From: Sodalis endosymbiont of Henestaris halophilus
GTDB taxonomy: Bacteria; Pseudomonadota; Gammaproteobacteria; Enterobacterales; Enterobacteriaceae
DNA length: 64,000 bases
Reading direction: 5' to 3'
NCBI RefSeq assembly: GCF_900161835.1
Contig: NZ_LT897836.1
Coordinates: 930,001 to 994,000, forward strand
Shown here piece by piece: positions 21,664-31,926 of the stretch; the stretch's first letter is position 1, and the number at the start of each line of letters is the position of its first letter. The position numbers and the translations under genes are program-made. The notes beneath the pieces are model-generated. The model saw only the letters and a list, made by a program, of their open reading frames with translations. It did not search any database and was not told the DNA's origin.

Positions 21664-24004
21664 GATCGTTACCTCAGAATAAGAAAACATTATCCGCTTT
21701 CTTTTAAAGCAACAGATGGGCCTGTTGCGCTGGGGGCAGAGAACACAGTTAAAGGTTATGCGCACCATATCGTTATAGATATGCGTATCTTAAATTTGAC
21801 GCGTATATCTAAAATAAGAAGCAAATGGCATACTGCACACACTCATTCATTGTAAACATCATGCCGGTGATTAGTGTTTTATTTAAGTCCCACGATCCGC
21901 TAAACACCCTGGGTGCAAAATAACTGCTGACAGATTGTCTGGATTTTACTAGCGCTACCCGAATCACCGCCGCATCATACACACTCACAGCTAGTGAGTA
22001 TATTGATTCATTAGCATGCCCATTATGTTACGGCTACTAGCGTTTAGCGAATGCCTAGATATCATATCATTCATCTGTGCAATACCTGAGTAAGTCTTTT
22101 CAGTAAAAAATAGTATACAAATTATACGATAATCGCTAAAAACTCCCGCAGTGAATATCAGAATATTTTCATCTACGATACTATTAATTTTGGTTATAGT
22201 ACTAATAACCTGAAGCAAAACAGCCTGACATTGCAGTTTTACCTTTTATAAAAGTTGTACTAGCTCCGCTAGTAGCCGCAGTCTTTCTCACGCATCAGGT
22301 GTCTCCTGCCTCTTTTGTGAATTAATACCCTTTGTGATAATTTTATGGCAGAATATATGGAATTTAAGTTATTACGATTTTATATTTGCAACTATAAAAT
22401 AAATATTATAGTTGCCCATTGCATCTATACCTGATCAAGGTCAGGGAGTCGCGTATCGTGACCAGGATCTAGCTATTTAATAATAGTTTGTCATGCTTTA
22501 ATATAATTAACCAAACACCGTATTAGCACGCAAATATTTCGGAAAAAATATATTTTCGGAAACTTTTTATTGCCAAGTAATTAACCTTTTTATAGGAATG
22601 TGATTGAATAGATACTATTGAACTTTACTAGACGACTATTAAGAATAGTGATTTAGTATAATTACTGACATCAGTCTATCAAATACATCGAGGACATAAA
22701 ATAATGGCGCACTTTGACCGTCAATTGTGGCAGATCTATCATCAACGATGTACTTTTCTCTATATTTAGTCATTATAAACTCTCCGCATATAATTCCAGA
22801 TAATATCGGACCGAGTCAAATTAATCTTTTAAAATTAATAGTTGTTATCGACAAACACATGTGCGGTTATAATAAACAAGACGTTAAACGCTTGCAGAAT
22901 CACAAAATAAGTTTTGACGTAATTTTGGTGCATCTCTAACAAAATGAAAGAGATCTATCTTTTCTTTGGTGATAATTATACCGACGTGGTGCTTTCATCT
23001 TCAGTAAAATGCACTTATATTAAAGTCTCACGAATTTTTTAAGTTATATTTCAAATCATAACCGCACAAAAGAGGTTGACATCAAACCTTTCCGATCTTA
23101 GGTGTACTTTTTGCTGGCAACGATCAAATATCGCATGAACCATAAAATATGATTAGAAATTTTCTTATATACTCGCAATCTCTATTTTGAGGCGTATGTG
23201 TTGATCATTTTCCCTGCGTATAACTCAATTACTGGTGGGTAGTCAGAGGGAGAAAAATATTTACACGGCTTGGAATAATTATTTAACTGATCTTTAATTC
23301 CTCGTTACTTATATTATTATTGCACTTAGTTCTGATTTGATTGCACCATTTACCTAAAATTAATAATTAATATGCGTTGTAGATTTATATGGCTAGATTA
23401 ATTATTTCTTTATTCAGAGATTGACTTATTAGTCTCGTATAGTATTGCACTATATAACTGCTCCGCAGAAATAATAGATTACCAATCAACTTATCAGCTC
23501 CACATAATGATGTTAAGAAGTAAAATATCACCTCATCAGATAACAGATAATAAACGGTTTTTATTAATAGCCATACCGGAGTTCGGCATACATAAGCGCT
23601 ATCGCCAGTAAATGCCTACCAAGTCAATTAATTGATGAATGTCCTTACTATTGTATAAATATCTCAGGCTTGAAAAAAACTTTGGCAGTAAACGATAAAC
23701 TATTGTACTTATAACTGCACAAGTATGATGATGTAGCTATTGACTTAAATTATAGACTATACAAAGATTTTATCTTTTATTTATGCTTTTTAGCATAAGA
23801 TTGCGTGCTCATTTATTATTCAGTGAAGTCACAGATTAATTTTTTTGCTATTACCAAAAAAAAACGAGTAATATATATTATTAGTATTCTTTTATACTAG
23901 TATCCTGCCCTATTAAGACGGCAGGCAATCTGTTTATCAGTTGAGAAAATGCTTCATGAATTTATCGCACCTTGTATGTTATTTCCCATGAATATAATTT
24001 ATCA

Positions 24005-24202
24005 TTATTTATAGTTTTGATGGCTATCAGTTGATGTAAGATGGTGAAGTTCTTTATTCTTTTGCGCGCGATGGATATCGGTTAATGGTCGAAGATGTTC
24101 TGCCCATCGCTTATCAAAAAAAAGATGCAAAATGCACATCATGAACGTACAAAATAGATTATTGGCTTGCTGGGTGCGGCGTATTATTTTACTACTTATC
24201 AT
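24005..24202 (-). pseudogene. Possible gene remnant or small ORF of unknown identity
   Basis: A 65-codon minus-strand frame lies in a patch clearly richer in GC than the flanks. On the same bases a plus-strand frame reads DGEVLYSFARDGYRLMVEDV, which also looks protein-like, and I cannot decide which strand was coding. AGAGGA lies directly against the minus-strand ATG, which is too close for a normal ribosome binding site. No family is recognised. Confidence 0.25.
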
Positions 24203-26047
24203 TCCTCTTTGCTGTTGTGTTTACTTTAAACCACTTGATTTTTGTAATAAAAATAGTCAGTAACAATGTACTTTTAGTAGCTTGAGCAACAATATGCAAC
24301 CCATTGATCTTATTTATTTTCTTTTGATTTAAGGATCTTTTAATGGTGGAACTCAAATCCTATAGTAACTGAAATCGCTGATTTTTCATGTAATTGTCTT
24401 TAGTAGGTGGATTTTACCAATACTCGCTATTATATATCGATAATGGCGTGGCTAAATTAAATGCTGGGCTAGGTAGTTAACTTTTACAGGTGTTTGTTGT
24501 ATTTTGTCTTGATAGTTTTGTTTAAAATAATTTGCTTGTTATGTTGTTGTATTTATACGGAGAATATTTCATGAATATCAGTTCAGTATTTTGTATATGT
24601 TTAGAAAGAATATGCGGTAATAACTCAGTTTTGCTGACCTAGACGGTCATTTGAAATAATAAAATTTATTTGTTTATAGGACGCCGCCTTTCAGATTATG
24701 TAACGGGTATAATGCTATGGCTATTACCGGCATTTCTTTGTCAAGCTTGATCTAATCATGACGATATTCATGTCATGAACCGCTTAATTAGTTCTTTGAA
24801 ATTGCTCATCCCAGACATGCTATCTGGCTTATAAACCATACTTTCTGGTTATGGAGAAGAGTCTTAACAACCATGGATAATATTAGGTAGTTTTATTTAT
24901 TACGGATGAAAGATATTTATTGATATCTGCTGGTACTGTACCGCGTGTGGTATTTGGTTTATTAGCCTTTTAATATTTTATTTACCTATTTATTATATAT
25001 AGTACTATCGGTATTCTAGCATTAGATTTTTATCTAAATGCAGGAAACACTGCCCCTCAGAATTTAATAAGCTAGCAATAGCTTAAAAATTAAATTAATT
25101 TTACTTGACTTAGTGTTTACTGGAATAGTAAGACTCTAATTATGTTGATAATTATTTTCTATCGTTATTTCCCTATGTCGAACATGGGTCGCTAAGTGAA
25201 GCTTATGTAGGATGAATTTAGTAATAAGCTACATATGTGTTATGAATAGCATTATTCTTGAATTTTAAATTTAGAGATGATTTAAATGCTCCTGACATGA
25301 AAATATCACTGTATATATAAAAATCATATTATATAAAATAATAGTAGTACTGTATCAATACTGATTATTTATTTCAATTTATCTATAAGTACGAGATAAT
25401 TACTTTTCTATGTACCTACTAATTTTTAAGGATCAGCCAGATGTTGATAACTGTTCCGATATGAGCTATAGAAAGTCTATTACTGTTTTTCAGTTAAGTA
25501 GGCAAAGAATATTTCTGAATGAGGCTATCTCTGTCAGTAGAAATCAATATACTGCCTATTGTGGGCAGAAAAGGATGGCAAAAAATGCAGTATCAAGCAC
25601 GATGTATCCTAACGCATTAAATAAGTATTGATACCAATCAATTAGTTAACTTAAACTCTTCCTGTTAATATCAGCTGTGTAATTATAGTCAGATACCGTG
25701 AGGGGATGTCATAGTAGTGGAGATAAGAAATTGGTAGGTAAACATAGCATGTTGGATATAAGCCAGTAAATCATGGTTACTTTTAGATCCCGTAGCTGCA
25801 AGCCTTGTTTTTTAGTTTTTTTTGACCAGGATTTGAGATCCTGCATATTAATTGCAGATGAATGGGATTACATTCTTAATATTAGTCACCACCCATCTTA
25901 TGGTGGTGTACTTTCTTGACTGTCTCCGTACTACATTGCACCCACAGAAGTAGAAGTTTTGGAAAAAATAGAGTTTAAACTATGGCTTTTAGCATTGCGT
26001 TCTCATCATCGCTATTTATAGACTTCACAATCTTACCAGATTAATAT

Positions 26048-26076
26048 ACTCGCCTGATTTAAAATCAGGCAAGAGT
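26048..26076. other. Strong hairpin downstream of ihfA
   Basis: GCCTGATTT and AAATCAGGC pair perfectly around one base. Outside them ACTC and GAGT pair with a two-base bulge. The hairpin lies 630 bases beyond the end of ihfA. Its GC-rich base resembles an intrinsic terminator, but no T-run follows on either strand. It is possibly a relic terminator of a lost gene. Confidence 0.4.
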
Positions 26077-26605
26077 ACTATGATGCATTTAAGTTAACAG
26101 CATGTTTCGTGCTATTCTTTTATCTAGCATAACGGCAATTTGTCCTACTTAGCATGTTTTAGCACTGGTGAAATTAGGTCAGTCTAGCAAATAAGCATTA
26201 GTATCTTCACATACTTATATCGCATGTGCCACCTAAGGATGACGATGCATCCGTAACGCTTACCTTTGAATAGGTACTTATTAATCTATGGTGGAAAACT
26301 CATATCAGCTAGATATTTTTTAATTTGCAGTTGATATTTTGTCACTCAATACGGGTAGAACAAACAAAAACTGCACTCTACTGTAGGCTATTTGATTAAA
26401 TATGAGAAAAGACAATTTATTGATATATTAATGAACGCTTATGATAACTTTGACATGAACTTTATAAGTCGAGTTGGAAAACTTCTTAGTAAAGAATAGC
26501 GCTATCAGAAAACAAAAATTCAGGAGGCTATCATTATTTTGCGCAGTAAGTGAATTATGATATTACCTAACGGGTAACTCGCAATTATAACTTATAAGTT
26601 CACTT

Positions 26606-26642
26606 AAAAATTACAGTCCTGGGCCGCTAAGGCTAGGACTGT
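26606..26642 (-). terminator. Intrinsic terminator after ihfA
   Basis: On the minus strand ACAGTCCT and AGGACTGT form a perfect 8-bp stem with a 14-base loop, followed by TAATTTTT. It lies about 65 bases after the ihfA stop codon. It would end the thrS-to-ihfA operon. In E. coli btuCED lies downstream of ihfA; here the btu genes are absent. Confidence 0.7.
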
Positions 26643-26707
26643 TGTCAGCGGCTGTAAGACAAAGAGTTGTGGATATTCGGGCGAATAAAGACCGAGTGAC
26701 ATTTGTT

Positions 26708-27004
26708 TCACTCTTTCGGCTTAGTGTTTTCAACACGGCTTTTCAATTTCTGTCCTGGGCGAAAGGTTACCACCCGACGGGCGGTAATGGGGATACCTTC
26801 GCCCGTTTTTGGATTACGTCCTGGTCGCTGATTTTTGTCGCGCAAGTCAAAATTACCGAAGCCTGATAATTTCACCTGCTCGCCATTTTCTAGCGCTAGG
26901 CGCACTTCTTCAAAAAATAGCTCCACTATTTCTTTGGCATCCCGTTTGCTCAGTGCGAGTTTTTCAAACAAGTATTCTGACATTTCAGCTTTAGTGAGCG
27001 CCAT
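26708..27004 (-). CDS. ihfA: Integration host factor alpha subunit IhfA
   Basis: DNA-bending nucleoid protein that pairs with IhfB. The 98 residues match E. coli IHF-alpha (99 aa) closely. The N-terminal dimer helices ([16 protein letters not shown]), the [20 protein letters not shown] segment with the DNA-intercalating Pro of the beta arm, and [13 protein letters not shown] are all present. It starts 4 bases after pheT, and its ribosome binding site (GAGGAAAT) lies in the last pheT codons, indicating co-translation as in E. coli. IHF function needs ihfB elsewhere in the genome. Confidence 0.97.
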   Translation of the reverse strand: MALTKAEMSEYLFEKLALSKRDAKEIVELFFEEVRLALENGEQVKLSGFGNFDLRDKNQRPGRNPKTGEGIPITARRVVTFRPGQKLKSRVENTKPKE

Positions 27005-27008
27005 AAAT

Positions 27009-29399
27009 TTATTTCCTCAAGGATGCTTGGAATCGCTTTTTTAATGCTGCCACACATCTAGAAACAGTCGCGGCAATCTCCTCTTCTTTTAGTGTACGAG
27101 AGGTGTCTTGTAAGACAAGACTGATAGTCAGACTTTTAAAACCATCCGCTATGCCCTTGCCTCGGTACACGTCAAACAAGTTTACTTCAACTAACTGATT
27201 TAAGCTAACTTTATTGCATTCTGCGATAATATCTGCTGCAGCAATGTCATCAGTTACTAACACATTAATGTCGCGACGGTTAGCGGGGAAGCGGGAAATC
27301 TTATTCGCTTTAGGCACTTTACGTTCGGCAAGTTTTTCCCACAAAAGTTCAAATACCAATGTACGGTCATTTAAATTCATTTTTATTTCAAGATCAGGAT
27401 GAATAACGCCAATAAATCCAACATTTTCATTCTTAAGATAAATTGCGGCGCTTTGCCCCGGATGTAGCGCGGGATGACGTTGTGCCCTGAACTCAATATC
27501 TTTTAATTTACCGGTAAGCTCAAATATTGCCTCAATATCGCCCTTTATATCGTAAAAATCTACCGATTGTCGCTCTAGATCCCAATGCTTATCAAATTGA
27601 TCCCCTGAAATAACTGCAGCCAGCATAAGATCCTGTCGAACACCTAATTCAGCTGAGTTATCAGGAACAAAACAGAATCCGCTTTCAAACAGGCGGATCC
27701 GTTTCTGCTGGCGATTTTGATTATATACCACTGTTTCAAGAAGGCCAGTCCATATTGACAAACGCATAGCAGACATATCCTGGGAAACCGGAGTCGGTAG
27801 CATCAGCGGCGTCTGCTTCGGATGAAGCAGCGCCTGGTATTTAGGATTTACAAAGCTATAAGTTATTGCTTCTTGATAACCAAGATCTACCAGCAGTGTT
27901 TTTACGCGGGACAGTGGCAAGGTCGCTTCACGATGATGCGTCATCACTAGTTCAGTTCGCACCGGGATATTCGGAATTGTGTCGTAACCGTATACGCGTA
28001 CAATTTCTTCAATTAAATCTTCTTCGATAGTTATATCGAAACGCCAGCTTGGCGCCTGAACTTTCCAGCCTGTTTCGGTGCTACTGACCTTGCAGCTGAG
28101 TCGTCTAAGTATGTCGCTCACGTCCTCGTCTTGAATAATATGGCCAATCAGCCGGTCTAACATTTTTCGACGTAAGTGAATACTAAACCTCTGTGGCATT
28201 TTTGCTTCAGAAGTTATATTGATAACTGGCCCAGGCTGGCCGCCGCAGATTGATATTAATAATGCTGTGGCTCGCTCCATAGCTATCGGTTGCAGTGCCG
28301 GATCCACGCCATGTTCGTAGCGGTGAGAAGCATCGGTGTGCAGTCCGTAAGAATGGGCTCGTCCGATAATGGCTGACGGTTGAAAAAAAGCACATTCAAG
28401 CATCACGTTGCGGGTGGTATGGTTGATATCGGCAGCTACTCCACCAATAATTCCTGCCAGCGTGAGCACTTTTCTATAGTCAGCCATTACCAGTGTATTG
28501 GAAGAGAGCATTATTTTGTTGCCGTTAAGCAAGATGATCTCCTCATCCTGAACGGCATAACGCACCACAATACCTCCCTCAATACGGTCGCGATCTAAGG
28601 CATGCATTGGTTGTCCAAGTTCCAATAGCACGTAGTTAGTGATATCTATAACCGCGTTAATAGAATTTAAACCGCATCGGCGTAGTTTTTCTTTCATCCA
28701 TAGAGGAGTAAGGGCCCTTATATCGATATTTTTTACTACCCGGCCCAAATATTGCGGACAATCGTCGGACGTATCAACGTGAATAGGCAGTGTATCGCCG
28801 ATAGTAGGCATAACTGGCTCGATAGGCGGCTGCACAAGCGGCATACGGTTACGCACTGCGACATCGCGAGCAATACCCAGCAAACTAAGGCAATCAGCCC
28901 TGTTCGGTGTGACATTAATATGTATAGTATTATCGGCAAGCTGCATATAGTCGCGAATATCTTGGCCAATAGGCGCCTCGTCGGGCAGCTCTATGATACC
29001 ATTATCATAGTTTCCAGCAATGCCTAATTCTGAAAAGGAGCACAACATGCAATCCGACAACTTGCCGTGTAATTTTGCGTCCTTGATTTTGAATTCTTCC
29101 AAAAGAAGAGCCCGGTTTGTGGCCACTGCTACTCGCATGTTTGCGCGACAGTTGGGTGCGTCGCAGGTAATATCCAGCCAGTATTTGCCGCCGATGTCTA
29201 CTTTAGTAATCCATAACTTATCGGCATTAGGATGCGGCTGGCATGTTACTATATGACCAATTACCACGCCGTTAAACTGGCTAGCAACCGGCTCTATCTG
29301 ATTCACTTCTAGCCCTATCATTGTCATCTGTTCCGCTAACGCGATGATGTCAATAGCCGGATTTACCCATTCACGTAGCCAAAGTTCACTGAACTTCAT
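27009..29399 (-). CDS. pheT: Phenylalanyl-tRNA synthetase beta subunit PheT
   Basis: Forms the alpha2-beta2 enzyme that charges tRNA-Phe. The beta subunit carries tRNA-binding and editing domains. The 796 residues align with E. coli PheT (795 aa) end to end: the N-terminal tRNA-binding OB-fold ([20 protein letters not shown]), the B3/B4 editing region around residues 200-400, the B5 domain, and the C-terminal ferredoxin-like anticodon-binding domain ([13 protein letters not shown]). It lies 15 bases after pheS. A weak GAGAT sequence precedes the start. There is no disruption. Confidence 0.98.
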   Translation of the reverse strand: MKFSELWLREWVNPAIDIIALAEQMTMIGLEVNQIEPVASQFNGVVIGHIVTCQPHPNADKLWITKVDIGGKYWLDITCDAPNCRANMRVAVATNRALLLEEFKIKDAKLHGKLSDCMLCSFSELGIAGNYDNGIIELPDEAPIGQDIRDYMQLADNTIHINVTPNRADCLSLLGIARDVAVRNRMPLVQPPIEPVMPTIGDTLPIHVDTSDDCPQYLGRVVKNIDIRALTPLWMKEKLRRCGLNSINAVIDITNYVLLELGQPMHALDRDRIEGGIVVRYAVQDEEIILLNGNKIMLSSNTLVMADYRKVLTLAGIIGGVAADINHTTRNVMLECAFFQPSAIIGRAHSYGLHTDASHRYEHGVDPALQPIAMERATALLISICGGQPGPVINITSEAKMPQRFSIHLRRKMLDRLIGHIIQDEDVSDILRRLSCKVSSTETGWKVQAPSWRFDITIEEDLIEEIVRVYGYDTIPNIPVRTELVMTHHREATLPLSRVKTLLVDLGYQEAITYSFVNPKYQALLHPKQTPLMLPTPVSQDMSAMRLSIWTGLLETVVYNQNRQQKRIRLFESGFCFVPDNSAELGVRQDLMLAAVISGDQFDKHWDLERQSVDFYDIKGDIEAIFELTGKLKDIEFRAQRHPALHPGQSAAIYLKNENVGFIGVIHPDLEIKMNLNDRTLVFELLWEKLAERKVPKANKISRFPANRRDINVLVTDDIAAADIIAECNKVSLNQLVEVNLFDVYRGKGIADGFKSLTISLVLQDTSRTLKEEEIAATVSRCVAALKKRFQASLRK

Positions 29400-29414
29400 G
29401 TGTTTATCTCGTCT

Positions 29415-30398
29415 TCATTTGAATTGTTTAAGAAAACGTAGATCGTTTTCAAAAAATGCCCGCAAATCAGTGATATCGTAGCGTTGCATAGTTAGTCTTT
29501 CCATGCCCATGCCAAAGGCAAAGCCTGAATAAATTTCCGGGTTAATTTTACCGTTACGCAAAACGTTTGGATGTACCATGCCGCATCCCAGCACTTCCAG
29601 CCAGTGGCCGTTTTTTCCCATAACGTCTATTTCTGCGGATGGTTCAGTAAACGGAAAATAAGATGGGCGAAAACGAACTTGCAGATCTTCTTCAAAGAAA
29701 TTACACAAAAAATCATGCAATGTGCTTTTCAGGTTAGCAAAATTGATATCAATGTCGATAATCAGGCCCTCCATTTGATGAAACATTGGTGTATGAAACT
29801 TGTCATAATCGTGCCGGTATACCCGGCCCGTCGAGAGAATACGGATCGGCGGCCTCTGCTTCTTCATGGCGCGTATCTGCACACCAGAGGTATGGGTACG
29901 CAATAGCCGAGTAGCGTCGAACCAGAATGTATCGTGAGCGTCTCGCGCTGGATGATGCACAGGAATGTTTAAGGCGTCAAAATTATGGTACTCATCTTCG
30001 ATTTCAGGACCAGTGATCACCGAAAATCCTATATTACAAAAAAAATGTTCAATGCGCTCGATTGTTCGCGATACTGGATGTAGTCCGCCGTTTCCCATGC
30101 GCCGCCCCGGCAGCGAAACGTCTAACATTTCTTCAGCCAGACGAGTTTCTATATCTGCCCGTTTCAACTTTATTTCCCGTTCTGCCAATAACTTTTGCAA
30201 GTCTCGCTTAGCCTGGTTTATCACCGCACCCTTTGCCGGCCTTACATCCGGCGCTAGATCTCGCAGCGCTAGCATTTGCTTGGTAAAATACCCTTTTTTG
30301 CCTAAATATTTAACCCGAACCGATTCTAATGCTTGAATGTCCTGGCACTGCGCAATTGCTATTTTGGCCTGAATAATTAACTCTGCAAGATGTGACAT
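29415..30398 (-). CDS. pheS: Phenylalanyl-tRNA synthetase alpha subunit PheS
   Basis: Catalytic subunit that activates phenylalanine and transfers it to tRNA-Phe. At 327 residues it equals E. coli PheS in length. The N-terminal coiled-coil (residues 1-90) is followed by the class II core, with [11 protein letters not shown], the motif 2 region ([20 protein letters not shown]) and motif 3 ([12 protein letters not shown]). A run of eight T on the coding strand (30038-30045) is a possible slippage site, but the frame is intact. It is preceded by the pheM leader and attenuator. Confidence 0.98.
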   Translation of the reverse strand: MSHLAELIIQAKIAIAQCQDIQALESVRVKYLGKKGYFTKQMLALRDLAPDVRPAKGAVINQAKRDLQKLLAEREIKLKRADIETRLAEEMLDVSLPGRRMGNGGLHPVSRTIERIEHFFCNIGFSVITGPEIEDEYHNFDALNIPVHHPARDAHDTFWFDATRLLRTHTSGVQIRAMKKQRPPIRILSTGRVYRHDYDKFHTPMFHQMEGLIIDIDINFANLKSTLHDFLCNFFEEDLQVRFRPSYFPFTEPSAEIDVMGKNGHWLEVLGCGMVHPNVLRNGKINPEIYSGFAFGMGMERLTMQRYDITDLRAFFENDLRFLKQFK

Positions 30399-30497
30399 TT
30401 CTTTTTTCTTAATTTTATAGTATATGGCTTAATCGTATTAATGAGTCAGGTTAACACCTGGTTCTTACAAGGCACTAGTACACGCCGTTAATTATGA

Positions 30498-30525
30498 ATA
30501 AAAAACCTCCATATCGGGAGGCTTT
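30498..30525 (-). terminator. pheST attenuator terminator
   Basis: On the minus strand AAAGCCTCC is followed by GATA-like loop bases, then GGAGG and a run of T. The stem and its sequence (GCCTCC/GGAGG plus TTTTTT) closely resemble the E. coli pheST attenuator. It lies about 100 bases upstream of pheS and 50 bases after the leader peptide stop. Confidence 0.8.
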
Positions 30526-30575
30526 AGCGTTATTTTATTTCTTAACTTAAGCGCAAGACCCCGACAAAATAGATG

Positions 30576-30623
30576 CTAAGATAAAAAAGAAACAAAATAG
30601 TAAAATGTGTTACAACAATACAT
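30576..30623 (-). CDS. pheM: pheST leader peptide (PheM-like)
   Basis: A 15-codon open frame, MYCCNTFYYFVSFLS, lies upstream of the pheST attenuator. It has three Phe codons (all TTT) in the second half. E. coli PheM is 14 residues, ends in a Phe-rich run, and senses charged tRNA-Phe by ribosome stalling. Sequence identity is low and the Shine-Dalgarno sequence is poor. Position, size, Phe content and the downstream terminator all fit. The call is therefore an inference from context. Confidence 0.55.
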   Translation of the reverse strand: MYCCNTFYYFVSFLS

Positions 30624-30656
30624 TGTTAAGCTTTTGATATCTATTTTAAAATCATC

Positions 30657-30674
30657 TGTACATTTAGATGTACA
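30657..30674. other. Small hairpin between rplT and pheM
   Basis: TGTACAT and ATGTACA pair perfectly around a four-base loop, 30 bases beyond the rplT stop. On the minus strand GATGATTTTAAA follows, a poor T-run. It may be a weak terminator or an RNA processing site that separates rplT from pheM. Confidence 0.3.
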
Positions 30675-30703
30675 AAAAGCGTCTTCTTTTTTGTTTAACT
30701 GAC

Positions 30704-31060
30704 CTACGCAAGTGTGCTTTTCGCTGTATTAGCCAGGACGGCAAAAACCGCTTTATCAAATACGGCAATATCTGCTAGGATTTTACGGTCAATTTCAATA
30801 GACGATTTTTTTAAGCCATTTATAAACTTATTGTAAGAAATGCCGTTCTGACGGGCTGTTGCGTTGATACGTACGATCCAGAGTTGACGAAACTGACGCT
30901 TTTTCTGACGACGGTCACGGTAAGCGTACTGACCTGCTTTGGTGATTGCTTGGCAGGCAACACGGTAAACTCGTGAGCGAGCACCGTAATAACCTTTTGC
31001 TTGTTTCAATATTTTTTTGTGACGTGCACGTGCTACCACACCACGTTTTACGTGAGCCAT
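30704..31060 (-). CDS. rplT: 50S ribosomal protein L20
   Basis: Primary 23S rRNA-binding protein essential for early 50S assembly. In E. coli it is also the autogenous repressor of rpmI-rplT. At 118 residues it equals the E. coli protein in length, with the basic N-terminal tail ([20 protein letters not shown]) and the globular RNA-binding domain ([20 protein letters not shown]). A strong TAGGAGAG ribosome binding site precedes the ATG. It lies 45 bases after rpmI. Confidence 0.98.
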   Translation of the reverse strand: MAHVKRGVVARARHKKILKQAKGYYGARSRVYRVACQAITKAGQYAYRDRRQKKRQFRQLWIVRINATARQNGISYNKFINGLKKSSIEIDRKILADIAVFDKAVFAVLANTAKSTLA

Positions 31061-31105
31061 ATATTCTCTCTCCTAAAGTCTTATTCTAAGCAGTGATAAT
31101 GATGC

Positions 31106-31303
31106 TTATGCGTATGGCAGGCAACGCACAATCCAACCCATATCCTCTTTAGAAACCATGGACTTAGAGCGTAGGTGACGCTTACGTTTAGTGGTTTTTT
31201 TTGTCAGAATATGACGCATGTTAGCATGCTTGCGCTTAAAACCACCCGAAGCTGTTTTCTTAAAGCGCTTTGCAACCCCTTGTACTGTCTTTAGTTTTGG
31301 CAT
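31106..31303 (-). CDS. rpmI: 50S ribosomal protein L35
   Basis: Small basic protein of the large ribosomal subunit. The start at [14 protein letters not shown] gives 65 residues, the E. coli length; a longer frame of 72 codons would add seven non-conserved residues. [20 protein letters not shown] is the conserved core. The 80 bases upstream, after infC, contain AGCG/CGCT arms in a position where the L20 translational operator lies in E. coli. A run of eight A on the coding strand (31195-31202) falls in the KK codons. Confidence 0.97.
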   Translation of the reverse strand: MPKLKTVQGVAKRFKKTASGGFKRKHANMRHILTKKTTKRKRHLRSKSMVSKEDMGWIVRCLPYA

Positions 31304-31383
31304 AAGTGTACTTCTACTCCACATTGTTAATAATATGAATCAGCGAAACGCAGGCGCTGCTATGCCTTACTTATTATCAGGTT

Positions 31384-31923
31384 TTACTGTTTTTTTGGGG
31401 CAAGCACCATGACAATCTGGCGGCCTTCAATTTTAGATGGGAAAGATTCCACTATTGCGAGTTCACTTAGATCGTCGCGCACGCGGTTAAGCACTTCGAT
31501 GCCAATTTGCTGGTGTGCCATTTCACGTCCGCGAAACCGTAGTGTGATTTTGGTTTTATCACCATTTTTAAGAAAACGAACCAGGTTGCGCAATTTTACT
31601 TGATAGTCACTTTCATCTGTGCCAGGCCGAAATTTAATTTCCTTAACCTGAATAATTTTTTGTTTTTTCTTATTTTCTTTGGTAGATTTGCTTTTTTCAT
31701 AAAGGAACTTGCCGTAATCCATGACCCGGCAAACCGGAGGCGTGGCATTGGAACTGATTTCGACTAAATCAACGCCAGCTTCTTTAGCTTTTTCAAGCGC
31801 TTCATGTAGAGTAACAATACCAATTTGCTCGCCGTCAATATTCGCTAGACGAACCTCTGTGGCGCGGATTTCTAGGTTAATACGATTAGGACGCACCGGT
31901 TGAACTCGTTTTCCGCTTTTAAT
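31384..31923 (-). CDS. infC: Translation initiation factor IF-3 (AUU start)
   Basis: Binds the 30S subunit, keeps it apart from the 50S, and checks the start codon. The annotated start is an ATT codon (31921-31923), giving [16 protein letters not shown] and 179 residues (E. coli 180). An internal GTG start would lose the conserved KGGKRVQ-type N terminus. The ribosome binding site GGAGGAATAAGGT directly precedes the ATT. In E. coli the rare AUU start is the basis of IF-3 autoregulation, so that control is probably kept. The N-domain, Lys-rich linker ([14 protein letters not shown]) and C-domain ([12 protein letters not shown]) are all intact. The gene starts 3 bases after the thrS stop. Confidence 0.97.
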   Translation of the reverse strand: MKSGKRVQPVRPNRINLEIRATEVRLANIDGEQIGIVTLHEALEKAKEAGVDLVEISSNATPPVCRVMDYGKFLYEKSKSTKENKKKQKIIQVKEIKFRPGTDESDYQVKLRNLVRFLKNGDKTKITLRFRGREMAHQQIGIEVLNRVRDDLSELAIVESFPSKIEGRQIVMVLAPKKQ

Positions 31924-31926
31924 ACC

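Larger units (their letters stand above)
20361..26605. other. 6.2 kb desert between sufA and ihfA
   Basis: In E. coli this interval holds ydiIJK, ppsA, ydiU, aroH, btuCED and other genes. None is recognisable. Two patches are visibly richer in GC than their surroundings: 21160-21930, and about 24005-24230 (entered separately). Hairpins include CCTGCC/GGCAGG at 23904-23925, CACCACC/GGTGGTG at 25887-25908 and a strong one at 26048-26076. A 70-codon open frame at 22727-22939 and another at 25410-25631 have no recognised similarity. Confidence 0.5.

Noticed and set aside
31384-31896. infC starting at the internal GTG (170 residues)
   Set aside because: The ATT start upstream has a perfect ribosome binding site and restores the conserved KSGKRVQ N terminus.
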